Shown here one piece after another: positions 1 through 11,192 of a stretch of 64,000 nucleotides of DNA (positions are counted from its first letter, which is position 1; each line of letters starts with the position of its first letter). A program made the position numbers and the translations under genes. The notes under the pieces were generated by a model, which was not told the DNA's origin, ran no database searches, and saw only the letters and a program-made list of their open reading frames with translations. The DNA lies in assembly GCF_000615945.1 (NCBI RefSeq), contig NZ_BAMO01000015.1:1-64000 (forward strand), written 5' to 3'. Origin of the DNA: Caldalkalibacillus mannanilyticus JCM 10596 (lineage in GTDB: Bacteria; Bacillota; Bacilli; Caldalkalibacillales; JCM-10596).

Positions 1-3000
1 CGAGGTTAACCACATCGTAGAAACTCCGTGTCTTTTTATTGCCGCTTCTAGTAACTCTACATCTAAGATCACCTCATCCTGAACTAACACCAACGTTAAT
101 CCATTTAATAAGGCTCCCCAGATTTCAAAGGTAGACGCATCAAAGACCAAAGCTCCTGTTTGCAGAAGCGAATCTCCTTCCTTCAGCTCCACATAATCAG
201 GATTGCAAACCAAGCGCATGACGCCCCGTTGCGTCGCCATGACTCCCTTAGGTTGCCCTGTAGAACCTGAGGTGTAGATCACATAGGCTAGATCTTCTGC
301 TGTAGAAGCAATCGGCTCCAAAATTCCACTTGTTTTTTTGGCTGTCGCTTCTCCTTCTTCCCCGCTCTCGCTAGAATAAAGCAGTTCCTGCAGATTCAGG
401 CTCTCCCCCTCAAAAGCAAGAAACTCTTCTCTTTGCTCTTGTGTCAGAAGCAGGCTCACTCCAGCATCCTCTAGCATATACTTCATTCTATCTACTGGAT
501 AATCAGGAGAAAGTGGAAGATACGCTCCTCCTGCTTTGATAATCCCTAAGATACCTATAATGGTTTCAGGGTTACGATCTGCCATGATTCCTACTGGATG
601 ATTTGGTCGAACTCCATGCAGTTGGAGGTGTTTTGCCACTAAATTCGCTTTCTCATTCACTTCTTGATAGGTCAGCTTCCGATCTTCAAACACGATCGCT
701 ATCTGCTCGGGAGTATGAGCCACTTGTTCTGCAAATCGCTCAGCAAGACTTAGATCTGAAGGGTAGTCATGTTTTGTATGATTAAACGTATAGAGCAATT
801 CTTCCCTCTCTAATTCTGAGAGAAGCTCAATCTCTGACAGCTTCTGATCAGGCTCTTCTACTATTTGTTCTAGAACCTTTAGATAATGTTGGAAGAAACG
901 TAGCATGGTTTCTTCTTTAAACAGCTTGGTAGCATACTCTAAAGTGAAGTGAATCCCATCAGTGATTTCCTGACTAAATAACGAAAAATCAAATCTACTA
1001 ACGTTATCCTGAAAGTCCTGAAGAGCGAACGTCAGCTCCTCTACTTCTGGCTCTGTTATTTCCATATTCTGAAGAACAAACATGGTATCAAAAACAGGGT
1101 TCCGACTTACATCTCTTCTTAGATATAAGTGGTCAAGTAGTTCATCAAAGGGATAATCTTGATTCGCATAAGCAGAAATAGCCGTTCCTTTCACTTCATG
1201 AATGAACTGTCTGACGGATTTAGTAGACTGGGGAAAATTCCTCATTGCTAGGGAGTTAACAAACATTCCGATCATGTGATGTAAGCTATTATGAGTACGC
1301 CCAGCAATTGGAGAGCCTACAATAAGATCTTCCTGACCGGTATATTTTGATAGGACAATGTTGTACGCAGCTAATAAGACCATATATAGGGTTGTTCCCG
1401 TATTCGTTGCTAATTGGTATAGTTTTTCTGTAGAGGTTCGATCGAGCCTAAAAACAAGACTGTTGCCTTCAAAGCTCTGGGTGACAGGTCGTGAAAAGTC
1501 TGTAGGCATTGCTAATACTGGAAGCTCACCTGATAAATTTTGCAGCCAATATTCTTTTTGTTTATTCATTTCTGGAGTTAGCAGCCTATCATTTTGCCAA
1601 TTGACAAAGTCTTTATACTGCAACTGTATAGCAGGAACTTCCTCTCCCTTATACAAGGATGCAAATTCTTGAATAAATAGATTCATCGACGTACCATCAG
1701 AAATGATATGATGCATATCCAGCACTAAGAAATGTTTAGCTTCAGCTACTTGGATGATTCCAACTCTAAACAGAGGGGCTTGTCTTAAATCAAATGGTTG
1801 AATAAATTGATTCATTATTTCTTCTACATTTGTTTTTCCTTTAAGGTATGTCAGTTTGAACTGGATGGAATCGTGTACTTTTGAGATTGGTTTACCATCT
1901 AGAGAATCAAAGGAAGTCCTTAAGATTTCATGCCTATGTATAAGCTTAGTGAAGCTCTCTTCTAGTCTTTTATAATCAACCCTTCCCTCCACGGAGAGAA
2001 TGATCGGGATATGATAGCTTCTTTCGCTTTCTTCGAGCTGTGTGAGAAGATAGATTCTTTTTTGAGCAGAAGAAACAGGGTAGATCTCTTGTTCTTCTAC
2101 TGGGAGAATAGCTGATGCGCCACTTTCTTCTGCGTGCTCAATCTTTTTAGCTAACTCTTTAATCGTCAAGCTGTCAAAAATATCTTTGACTGTCAGTTCA
2201 ACGCTCAACTCTTCATGAACTCTTGAAATAAGTTCCATCATTTTTAGAGAATGACCACCTAAATCAAGAAAACCATCCTGTACTCCTATTTCGTTAACTC
2301 CCAAGATCTCACGACAGATTTGGACTAGTTTTATTTCTATATCCGTTTCTGGTCGTTCTACCACCTTTGTTTCAGCTTGAATTTCGAGCTGCTTGTGAAG
2401 TTCTGCGATCGTTTCTGCAAATTCATCACATGCATATTGTTCAGCCAGTTTATATCTTTGGACCTTACCACTGGTTGTTTTAGGAATACTTTTAATAGGA
2501 ATCACTTCATGAACCATGATGCCGATTTTATAGAGCATTGTTTTTTTAATCATCTCGTACAATTCCAAATATTTGGAAATTTCTTTGCGGAACATAACAA
2601 AAAGAACAACGACTTCTTTTTGTGTATCTCTTTCTGATACTCCACATGCCACGATTTTACTTGGATCTATTCCAGGGACAGTGGCAGCAACCCTTTCTAG
2701 GTCATGGGCATAATAATTTTGACCATTGACAAAAATAATATCTTTCGACCTACCTGTAATTACAAGGCGTCCTTCCTTTAAAAATCCTAAATCTCCTGTA
2801 TCTAACCAGCCATCAGCAGTGATGGCTTTTTGGCTTGCTGCAACGTTGTTATAATAACCGCTTGTGACATTTTTACCCTTAATTTGAATATTGCCGATGA
2901 TCTTTTCTTCTACCTCTTGTTGGTTTTCATCACATATTCGAATCAGACAATCATTAACGGGATAACCTACATCTACAAAGGTAACTGTTCTATCATCTTT

Positions 3001-4079
3001 CTCTGGGACTTCAATAATTTCTTGCCCTGTGTTTAGATGATCTCTTTGAAGATAAACAGTACTAAATTCCTGGCCAGGTGGTGGAAAAGTAACTGCCAAG
3101 CTAGCCTCAGCCATTCCATAAACAGTAAACATTACCCCTCTGTTTAATCCGTATTTCTCCATTTCATCTAGAAACTCGTGACATAGTGAAGCGGATATAG
3201 GTTCTGCACCATTAAAAATAAGTCGTAGATGGGACAAGTCCCAATTTGAAGCATTTTCTGGCTTAAAATGTTGTAGGAAATGTTGATATCCAAAATTCGG
3301 GGATGAAGTTAAGGTTGCCTGATGCTGTTGGACCTTAGAAAGCCATAAATTTGGACGTCTAACAAATAGAGAAGTAGGCATTAAGTACTGCTGCTTATTT
3401 GCTAAAACTGGCAAGATGTGAAATCCAATTAAGCCCATATCATGAGTTAGTGGCATCCAACTAAGCGTTGCATCATTTTCTTGCATATTCATTCCCTTTT
3501 CGATGGCTTGAATATTTGTTACTAAATTCTCATGAGTCAAAACAACACCTTTTGGATCACCAGTAGAACCGGAGGAAAATTGTATGAAGGCAATGTCTGT
3601 AGGTTTAGGACAATAGATGCTTGCTTCTGAAGAGGAGTATGTAAGATTTTCAATTAAAAGTGTATGATCTTTTATGTCATGCAATGGAGCGGAATCTATC
3701 TTTTTCTCAGAGAGAAAGGTTTCAAATGAGGAAAAACTTTTGCGGTCACTAATAAGATAGGGACGGTGACACGTGTTCCAGATTTTTAATACTTTATTTC
3801 TAAGTTCATCATTTGCACTAGGCGTCACAGGAACAGGATGATGCCTCCCAGAATACATGCCCAAAAAACATAGATAAAAGTTTCATTATCTTCAATTTGA
3901 AAGACTAGTTCTTGTTTTGGTTTCATTCCTTGTGCTTGCAAATCATGTAAGACAGCTAACGCCCTATGATATAAATCTTGATACGAAACATACTTTTCAT
4001 TCTGTTCACTAGAAATAAAAGTGATCCCGTTGAAACAATGAACTTTACTTAAATCTTGAATTTTTTTCACTAGATCCAT
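1..4079 (-). CDS. Lipo-NRPS loading subunit: FAAL-PCP-C-A (partial, one frameshift)
   Basis: N-terminal part of a nonribosomal peptide synthetase, continuing past position 1. Domains in order: fatty-acyl-AMP ligase (about 4079-2420; SSGSTGDPKG near 3580-3550), peptidyl carrier protein (phosphopantetheine Ser in DLGGHSL near 2265-2245), condensation domain (HHIISDG near 1713-1693) and adenylation domain (YTSGSTGQPKG near 285-245, then FDASTFEIW near 148-121). All these motifs lie in one frame. The first 80 residues are in another frame: the expected IIPVPVTPSANDE reads only after adding one base at about 3837. Known family role: FAAL adenylates a free fatty acid and loads it on the carrier, so the product should be N-acylated. 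The first specificity-code residues are D-A-F; the rest is outside the window. Start is ATG 4079, with GGAGTG 8 bases upstream; an in-frame TTG at 4103 has no such site. Confidence 0.9.
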
Positions 4080-4251
4080 TAGTGCATCACTCCAATTATT
4101 CAAGTTTAGTCATTCTATACTATCTATGAGAATAGAAATAAGAAGGAATAATACCAATTGTCTATGCATCCACCTTATGAAACTATTTTAGACAAAATGT
4201 TACATTGCGTCAATTAATTAGGCAAAATTTATAAATTCTTTACAAATGAAA

Positions 4252-4281
4252 AAAGCTCCTCAGGAAGTCCCAAGGAGCTTT
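4252..4281 (-). terminator. Rho-independent terminator after the CuAO-domain gene
   Basis: Nine-base stem AAAGCTCCT/AGGAGCTTT with a 12-base loop; on the minus strand it runs into six T. It follows the stop at 4299 and separates that gene from the NRPS. Confidence 0.85.
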
Positions 4282-4298
4282 AAAAATTTGAAGATATT

Positions 4299-5423
4299 TT
4301 ATTCAAAATAAAAATCTACATATGTTGCCATTCCTAATTTCCATTTACCATCAACATTCACAAAGCTTTTTATAGAAGTAGCTGTGTACGTATAAGGGTC
4401 AGAAGAGTCCTTGCTTGTATAGGTTTCGGTAACCTTAGCAGCTACATATTCATCATCACCAAATAAAAGGTTAAAGCTAACTAGCTTCACAGTTTCGGTA
4501 ATTTCTTCCGTTTCGAGCATTTCCACTAACGTGTCGAAATCTGGAGAATTGGAATCGATCAAGGAAAGGTATCCTTTAACATCTTGATTATTTATTGTTT
4601 TAACAAACTCATCTGCTAGGTTCTTTAGTTTAGCTTGGTTTTCTTTTGAAGTTGTTAACTTTGTATTTCCAAACACATTTTTATCATGTTTTGTAAATGT
4701 AACATTCATTTCTTTTTCTGTAGTTAGGTCGATTAACTCTAAGTGAACCTCATCATTTAATAAGGTAACCCCGCCAAAGAAAAAGCGATCTCCAGCTTCA
4801 TTATAGGCTGTAAAATCAGCAATTCCTTCACTATCGATTCTAGCGTAGGCATAGTCATACCAATACGGACCAGATTGTGTACCTGTATCATAATAATAAA
4901 ACACGCGAATAAGATCTTTTTCAACAAAATAGATATCTAGGCGTTGAGAATTAGAAATCCAAGTCCCTTGATAATCTGTTACTGATTTGTAGGTGCTTTG
5001 TTTGCTTGTAATGGTAATCGTTCTTGTTGCCCCATCCCATACGACATTAGCCCCTAATGATTCACTAATAAAACGAAGAGGTACCATCGTTGAACCGTTC
5101 ATCACTTCAGCTGCCACTGATAGAGTAACCTTCTTTCCATTCACTAGAGCTTCTTTTTTTCCTAATTGAAGTTCAACTACTGTCGAACCTTTTGTTGCAT
5201 GAATCTTCTTCGTACTAGCATCATAAAAAACACTTGCTCCTAAGCTTTCGAAGATTCCACGCAGGGGCACTAAGGTAGAACCGCTTTTGATCACTGGAGG
5301 TTGATTGTAGGTTTGCGTTTCACCATTGATTTTCACAGTGATGGGTTGTTCTGCTGCACTTACTGTTGAGACAAGTGCGAAAAGCATAAAAAATACTAAG
5401 AATAATGACAAGGTTTTTTTCAA
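4299..5423 (-). CDS. Secreted protein with copper amine oxidase N-terminal (stalk) domains
   Basis: Predicted 374-residue exported protein. A signal peptide (basic start, hydrophobic core, cleavage near VSA/AEQ at residue 24) is followed by a pair of the repeats named after the copper amine oxidase N-domain, with STLVPLRGIFESLGA and STMVPLRFISESLGA. The middle is beta-rich, and the last 100 residues (LADEFVKTINNQDVKGYLSLID onward) resemble an NTF2/SnoaL-like fold. No amine oxidase catalytic domain is present; in Bacillales these repeats are common in extracellular or wall-associated proteins of unknown task. Start is TTG 5423, which has AAGGAGAG 7 bases upstream; a longer upstream reading from 5498 lacks this and would put 25 polar residues ahead of the signal peptide. 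Monocistronic, with its own terminator. The exact role is unknown. Confidence 0.8.
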   Translation of the reverse strand: MKKTLSLFLVFFMLFALVSTVSAAEQPITVKINGETQTYNQPPVIKSGSTLVPLRGIFESLGASVFYDASTKKIHATKGSTVVELQLGKKEALVNGKKVTLSVAAEVMNGSTMVPLRFISESLGANVVWDGATRTITITSKQSTYKSVTDYQGTWISNSQRLDIYFVEKDLIRVFYYYDTGTQSGPYWYDYAYARIDSEGIADFTAYNEAGDRFFFGGVTLLNDEVHLELIDLTTEKEMNVTFTKHDKNVFGNTKLTTSKENQAKLKNLADEFVKTINNQDVKGYLSLIDSNSPDFDTLVEMLETEEITETVKLVSFNLLFGDDEYVAAKVTETYTSKDSSDPYTYTATSIKSFVNVDGKWKLGMATYVDFYFE

Positions 5424-5556
5424 GTTTGTTCTCTCCTTTTTGCCTAGATGATAAGTAGAATATGACAAGGAATTTTCTGCCATCCCATTCGCTGTCATAT
5501 TTACTTTATCGTCACATCCGCTACTAAAATAAATAGGTTTTTGTGATTTTTTTCAT

Positions 5557-5586
5557 AAAAAAATAGCCAGAAATAAATTCCAGCTA
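5557..5586 (-). terminator. Rho-independent terminator of the holin-like toxin gene
   Basis: Stem TAGCTGG/CTGGCTA (two G-U pairs), 9-base loop, then seven T on the minus strand. The hairpin begins at the base after the stop codon, giving a very short self-contained transcript. Confidence 0.75.
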
Positions 5587-5670
5587 CTATTTATTCTTCA
5601 TATAAGTCAGCAAAGCAAGGATAAACATACCGAACATCAACATTAAAACTAATGTGTCCTTTACTTCCAC
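5587..5670 (-). CDS. 27-residue holin-like toxin peptide (Hol_Tox type)
   Basis: A 27-residue peptide with a GTG start, preceded by AAAGGAGTGG at a spacing of 6 bases and followed directly by a terminator. It has an acidic first residue group (VEVKD), one transmembrane segment (TLVLMLMFGMFILALLTY) and a basic tail (MKNK). The pattern of a short acidic start, LMLMFG-FILALLTY and a lysine-rich end matches the putative holin-like toxin family (Pfam Hol_Tox), whose members are encoded singly in Bacillales and resemble the membrane toxins of type I toxin-antitoxin loci. Family membership is from pattern recognition; toxicity and any antisense antitoxin are inference, and I could not identify the antitoxin RNA. 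Confidence 0.7.
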   Translation of the reverse strand: MEVKDTLVLMLMFGMFILALLTYMKNK

Positions 5671-5784
5671 GGATAACCACTCCTTTTATCGGATCGTAAA
5701 ATCGATTGATTATCCATTAGTATGACACGAAAGGGATGGAAACATACGTTCTCTTTTAAAAACACTTTATTCTTCTGCTCCTGC

Positions 5785-7636
5785 TTAAAATGGATACAAT
5801 AACGGCAACAGAATCACGACAATTATAGCAACAATAAATTGTAACGGAATCCCTACCTTAACAAAATCAAAAAAAGTATATTTTCCTGCTGCCATTACCA
5901 TGGCATTCGGCGGGGTTGCAATAGGAGTAGAAAAGGACATACTTGCTAAAAAGGCGACAGCCATCACCATGGGAATAGGGCTAACCTCTAACTGCTGTGA
6001 GGTTAGAATGGCGACAGGATATAATAATACAGCCGTTGCAGTATTGCTAATAAATTGACTGAAAACAGATCCGATAAGATATAATCCCGCTAATACAGCG
6101 ACTGGACCAAACTGACCTAAACCCGAAATTAACCCTTCGGACATGAACGTGACTCCACCCGTTTTTTCTAATGCCGTTGCCATGGGAATCATGCAGGCGA
6201 TAAGCACGACCGTTTGCCAATTTATCGAGCGGTATGCTTGGTCTGTATGTCTGACACAGCCCGTTAAGATCATTAAGACTGCAGCAATGACAATAGATAC
6301 TACAGAAGGAATCCATTCAAACATCATCATAACCATCATCCACAGGAGGATGGAACCTGCAACGATAGGTCGATAAGGAAACTCATTCTGTACAGGACAC
6401 TGCTTCGCATATTTCAATACAACTGTATCATTCTTTTCATTGGCAAGGAGATTAATATTCCCCCAATCACCATGGACAAGCAAGGCATCACCATAGGCAA
6501 GTTTCTCTTTCTGAGATGGGCGCTTAGGGTCCTTGTACTGAGGATTGATTGCCAATACTGTTAGGCCATATTTATCTCGGAAATGAATATCTTTAATCGA
6601 TTTATTGATCAATCTAGACTGAGGAGTCAAAATAACCTCAGCTAGTTTAGATTTTTCTAAGGATAGTCGCTCTTTTAACTCTACTTTCACTTCCTCCAAA
6701 GCTGTTGTACCAAGAAACCTCTTGAAAGAATCTTCATCTGTATAAAGAATTAAGATTTGACCCGCTTCAAGTATATCGTTTGGGCCAGCAGTTACTTGCT
6801 GCATGGATGAACTACCTGGTAGACGGAATCGTCCATTATGTTCTTGTTTCACTACCTCTAATACAGTTACATTATACGTACTCGGCCATTGCAGTTCTTT
6901 TAAGGTTTTGCCAACAGCCTGGTGCTGCTCTGGAATAAGCACATAATGAATGAAAGAGAGGGCTTTATATTGTTTTAGTAACTCTTCTCCGTTAAAACGA
7001 GTCGACCCGTCCGATTCTTTTTCAAGAGGCTTATCCAGCAAACGACGACCAATAAACCATAGATAGGCAATCCCTGCTAACAGGATAGCCAGAGCTATCG
7101 GAGCAAAAGCAAAAAATGAAAGTCCTTGATATCCATTATCTATCAAGCTTTGACTAGCGATCAAATTTGGAGGTGTCCCAATCAAGGTGAGAGACCCTCC
7201 CATACTACTGGCAAAAGCCAAGGGCATTAATAGCTTTCCAGGATGAATCTCCATCTGCTGACATAGACTGACTACAATCGGAAGCAGGATGGCTACGGTC
7301 CCAGTATTACTCATAAATCCACTTAGCAGAGCAACGAGCAAAATCATAAAGATCGTCAGCTTAAATTCACTGTTCCCTGTCCGATTGACCAATAATTGAC
7401 CCGCTTTCTGAGCTAGTCCGCTCTGAAAGACTCCTTCCCCTACAACAAAAAGGGCGGCAATCATGATAACCACACTATTAGAAAAACCGGCAAATGCCTC
7501 TGGTACTGTCAAAAGCCCTGTTATTAGCAGTGCCAACAAAGCACAAACCGATACAAGATCAGCACGGAAGCGAGGAATTAAAAAACAAATGGTTGTGATG
7601 AAAAGAAATGAAAAAAACCAGTTGCATATCTGTCAT
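5785..7636 (-). CDS. SLC13/DASS-family anion transporter with TrkA-C domains (frameshift near N-terminus)
   Basis: Integral membrane permease of the divalent anion/sodium symporter group, the kind that imports sulfate or dicarboxylates. Two halves of about six membrane segments flank a cytoplasmic region (roughly residues 200-370) with two TrkA-C (RCK_C) domains, typical of the 600-residue SLC13 permeases. The halves carry the repeated family signatures (SNTGTVAILLPI, GGSLTLIGTPPNLIAS; SNTATAVLLYP, STPIATPPNAMV). The start ATG 7636 has AAAGGA 8 bases upstream and reads MTDMQLVF, but the run of seven T at 7611-7617 shifts the frame. With six T the reading becomes MTDMQLVFSFLFITTICFLI and joins the main frame, giving 616 residues, the usual size. 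Substrate cannot be told from sequence. Confidence 0.85.
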
Positions 7637-7754
7637 GATTATTGTCCTTTCAATAAAACATTTTGAATAGTATCATTGTAACGGATTTTCATTATTTTAG
7701 GACAAGTGATCAATGAATATTCTGTGTATTATGAAATACTTTTTGAATGAAAAT

Positions 7755-9147
7755 TTACCGTTCCTCTATGTTCGAGAGTATTTCTTCTAATCGGCTACAA
7801 AATGCACCTATATCATGTACTCCAGATACATAAAGCATGATTTCTAACTGAATATCAATAAATTGCTTATTATTTAAACCAAGTTCTGTGATTTGCTTGT
7901 ATGTAGGAACAATTTCACGAAACATAAAGTATCGGGAAGGTCTATAAATTGATTCCTGCCCTTCCCATTCGGTCGCCTTACGCATTGCCGGCAAAGTAAG
8001 CGTATGCTGTCTAATATGTAACTGTGTTTGATAAGAAGTCATATAGTCTACAAATTGTTTTGCTTTTTCCTTCACCACTGAACGTTTATTAATCGCTAAA
8101 CCAATAGTAATTAACAATGTATCCGAGTTTTCGAAGGTAGGGATTGGCGACACAATCAAAAGTAAGCCCTGAATCTTTAAAGGCATTAAGATAGAAGTAG
8201 GTCGTCATAATGACAGACACCTTCTCTTCCAGAAAGAGCGCTTCCACATCAGCTTCGTTTTCCGTTATAAGTATGGGGAACACGTCAGGGTTTAAGATCA
8301 TATCCCGACATATCGTCAATCCCTCGACTAATTTAGTCCCTTTCACTTTGTATTTCCCGTGCTCATCTGGAACTAGTTTCATACCACTCTGGAGCATAAA
8401 AATAGGCCAGCGGTTCCGAGAAGGCAAATGATAATAGAACCCATAGGTATGATTCTTCATCGCTACTTGCTGTGCAGCGTTCAGTAAATCGTGCCATGTC
8501 CAACTGCTATCTGGTTCAGATACCTCTGCCTGACGGAAATGTTCACGGTTATAACATAGAATCACAGGTGAAAAAATAAACGGTTGAGCCAATAAACAAC
8601 CCTCGTGTTGAAATGCTTGATTTAAAAAAGGAAACATTTCCTCGTTCATTGAAACATTCTCAAGCATCTCCGTATTTGAGGTATCTATAAAATATTGAAA
8701 ATTGTTATTGCTTAGCATAACCACATCAAGAACCCCAGCCTCTAGGTAGCTTTTTAAGGAAAAGCTATATTCACTCAAAGGTAATTCTAATAATTGAACA
8801 TGGATCGTAGGATATTCTTGATGAAACTTTTCAATGATCTGCTCTAATTCGATTAATTGAGGAAAGCGACTCGAATACCCAAATTTAATGATGGTTTTTT
8901 CTTCTGATCCTATATTGATTACTCGGTTGCCCACTCTCGGAATCTTTTCGATCCATCCTTCTGACACCAAAACAGCTAAGCCTTTTCGAATAGAGCTATT
9001 TCCTAATTTGAAGCGTTTCTCCAAATCTTTTTCTGAGGGAAGAAAGCTTCCCACTGTTAAAGCACCATTTCTTATCTCATCTCGAAGACATTCTATCATT
9101 TCCTCCAAGCGTGCTTGAAAGTTTTTTCGACTGCTTCTCTTCTGCAT
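7755..9147 (-). CDS. GntR-family regulator fused to a solute-binding-type ligand domain (frameshift)
   Basis: Predicted cytoplasmic transcription factor. Residues about 10-75 form a GntR winged helix (LPSEKDLEKRF, then SSIRKGLAVL). The remainder looks like an extracellular solute-binding protein of the sugar type without signal peptide, presumably the ligand sensor. The frame breaks at the run of four A on the minus strand (8128-8131 as T on plus): removing one base gives PYLRNSDTLLITIGLAINK and a 463-residue protein. Start is ATG 9147, with AGGGGG 7 bases upstream, rather than the ATG at 9153 that touches that site. It lies downstream of the esterase gene and upstream of the anion transporter, all on one strand; either could be a target, which is inference. 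Confidence 0.8.
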
Positions 9148-9291
9148 ATTCATACCCCCTCTATATCCCGACCTATCTCATATAACATGTTCATTAAATG
9201 TATTTTAAGCATACTAGAAAAAAGATACCTAACTCAAGTTTATCAGATTTCACACTCTTGTTTAGAGTACAAGCGAGCTAAAATCTCGTAG

Positions 9292-9332
9292 AAAAAAGCA
9301 GTAGATTAAGGATTTCCTTACATCTACTGCTT
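9292..9332 (-). terminator. Rho-independent terminator after the esterase gene
   Basis: Eleven-base stem AAGCAGTAGAT/ATCTACTGCTT with a run of six T on the minus strand, 43 bases past the esterase stop. Confidence 0.85.
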
Positions 9333-9374
9333 CTTTGTTTAGTATAAATACATGCTAATGCCCATTCTCCTAGC

Positions 9375-11027
9375 TTATTGCTGATTAGGGTTATAACCCG
9401 GTTTATAAATAATCGGGTTTGTTACAACCTTATTTTTCACATGCTGATCAAGAAATGCCCAAGCTTCTCTATCTGCTTGAGTTTTGGCTTCACCAGTAAA
9501 GCCATGCCCTTGTTTAGGAACTATTTTCAGATCAACAACCTGTACTCCACCATTTCTTAATTGCTGAGCGAACTTTTCACTTTGTGTATAAGGAACTCTT
9601 TTATCATCCTTACCATGACGAATCCAGAATGGAGGATCATCTGATGAGGCATAGGTACCGGGCATAGCCAAGCGCGCAAGATTAGGTAATGTTCCAGCTG
9701 GTCCTCCTAATAATGCTGTTAATGAACGATCCTTATTAGCCTCGGGAGTTATAAAATCAGCGGGTCCATACCAATCAATAACAGCTTGAACCTTGGACGA
9801 ATATTCCTGCCACCCTCCAGTTCCTTCAAGATCTAAGGTTTCAACAATATTTCCATTATCTAATTCAATCAACTCACCCTGCATTAAATCTCCAGTTGTC
9901 CCTAATAAAGAAGCAAGATGACCTCCCGCTGACACTCCCCAGACACCAATTCGACTTGGATCTAGCTTGTACATTCCACGATGAGCTCTTAAGTATCGAA
10001 TCGCAAGCTTAACATCTTGGATTTGAGCAGGATAAATAGCCTCTCCTGTCAAACGATAATCAACGGTAACTCCAATATAGCCTCGCTTACTTACCATACC
10101 ACAAATATTTCTTAAAGTAGCGTTATTATCTCCTTTTCGATCTCCATGGTTCCATCCTCCTCCATGAACATATACCACTACGGGCATTGGATCTGCTGGA
10201 GGGGTTTCAGGAACTGCGATAGACATATAGATCGGACGGTTCCCTGCTGTACCAATTTCCACATCTTCATATAAGATTGTACTTGGAAAGTCTGTGCAAG
10301 ACTTCCCTTCTGGTAGGTCAGTCGGTGGAGAAATCGGTGGAATAACCGGCGTAATTCCAGGGATAGCTTGTCCAGAAATCGCAACACTGTCAAAATAGAT
10401 ATTTCCGCTAATAGGGTTTCCAACTCTAAATCTCACCTTGAAGTTTGGATTATTGTTAGCTTGATTTCCTAAGTTCCATGTTTTCTCTGTATTTGGAGAA
10501 CTTGTCGTACCAGCTGGGAGTTTGAATTCCTCTAAGGTAGTCCAATTGCTTCCACCGTCAGCCGACCATTCTACAATCATGCTGCCCGCGCTGTAGGAAG
10601 AGGCTCTTGTGGAATAACTTACCTTAATATTGTCATACCCTGTTGTATTTAATGGCAGTGCTAATGCATCTGTCACATCAATTTTGACCATATTTGGTAC
10701 AGATGGAGCATAGTTGGATGCTGAGGTTCTCGCTGTACTATTATTAGACCCCTCCTGAATCCATGGTTCAGGAATGATCACTCCACCTGTGGAACCAAAT
10801 CTAGTGGAATCATCGAAGTTTTCTTCAAAAAACAGAAGGTCAGGACCTCCTAGCTGTGAAAAATTCGAATTCTGGGTTTCTTGAATCGCCAAATCCTCCA
10901 AGAACATTTGTTCAACAGCAGCATTAGCTGCAAAAGTATTTAATTCTAGTGTTGACAATAAGACTGCGAACAGCATAATCAAACATAACGGAATCACAAT
11001 CATTTTCTTTCTAAACTGACCTATCAT
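9375..11027 (-). CDS. Secreted alpha/beta-hydrolase esterase with N-terminal beta-sandwich domain
   Basis: A 550-residue exported hydrolase. A signal peptide (residues 1-34, ending AANA) is followed by an all-beta domain (about 65-220; DNIKVSYSTRAS, GSMIVEWSADGGSNW) that looks like a carbohydrate-binding or jelly-roll module, then a proline-rich linker (222-238) and an alpha/beta hydrolase of the feruloyl-esterase-like (BD-FAE) group. Active-site elements visible: oxyanion loop HGGGW at 288-292, nucleophile Ser366 in GVSAGG, Asp475 in HGKDDKRVP and His508 in QGHGF. The likely role is to cleave an ester on an extracellular polymer; the substrate is unknown. It is transcribed from a clear sigma-A-type promoter about 160 bases upstream and ends in its own terminator. 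Confidence 0.85.
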   Translation of the reverse strand: MIGQFRKKMIVIPLCLIMLFAVLLSTLELNTFAANAAVEQMFLEDLAIQETQNSNFSQLGGPDLLFFEENFDDSTRFGSTGGVIIPEPWIQEGSNNSTARTSASNYAPSVPNMVKIDVTDALALPLNTTGYDNIKVSYSTRASSYSAGSMIVEWSADGGSNWTTLEEFKLPAGTTSSPNTEKTWNLGNQANNNPNFKVRFRVGNPISGNIYFDSVAISGQAIPGITPVIPPISPPTDLPEGKSCTDFPSTILYEDVEIGTAGNRPIYMSIAVPETPPADPMPVVVYVHGGGWNHGDRKGDNNATLRNICGMVSKRGYIGVTVDYRLTGEAIYPAQIQDVKLAIRYLRAHRGMYKLDPSRIGVWGVSAGGHLASLLGTTGDLMQGELIELDNGNIVETLDLEGTGGWQEYSSKVQAVIDWYGPADFITPEANKDRSLTALLGGPAGTLPNLARLAMPGTYASSDDPPFWIRHGKDDKRVPYTQSEKFAQQLRNGGVQVVDLKIVPKQGHGFTGEAKTQADREAWAFLDQHVKNKVVTNPIIYKPGYNPNQQ

Positions 11028-11192
11028 TTCATCCCCTCACCTTTCATTAATTATTTTCCTTAATCCTCCCCGACACAATGACATTTTGAACACTAAGCAT
11101 ACAGGCTATCCGTAAGCATTCCCCCTTAAGTAATCAAGTATCATTGCTTGGTCAAGCTGTAGCTGACTGACTCTTATCTGACTTCTGAAGTT

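Noticed and set aside
603-785. Short plus-strand frame opposite the adenylation domain
   Set aside because: Lies fully within the NRPS gene on the other strand, no ribosome site, no recognisable product.
8210-8431. Plus-strand frame within the GntR-SBP gene
   Set aside because: Antisense shadow without ribosome site or family match.
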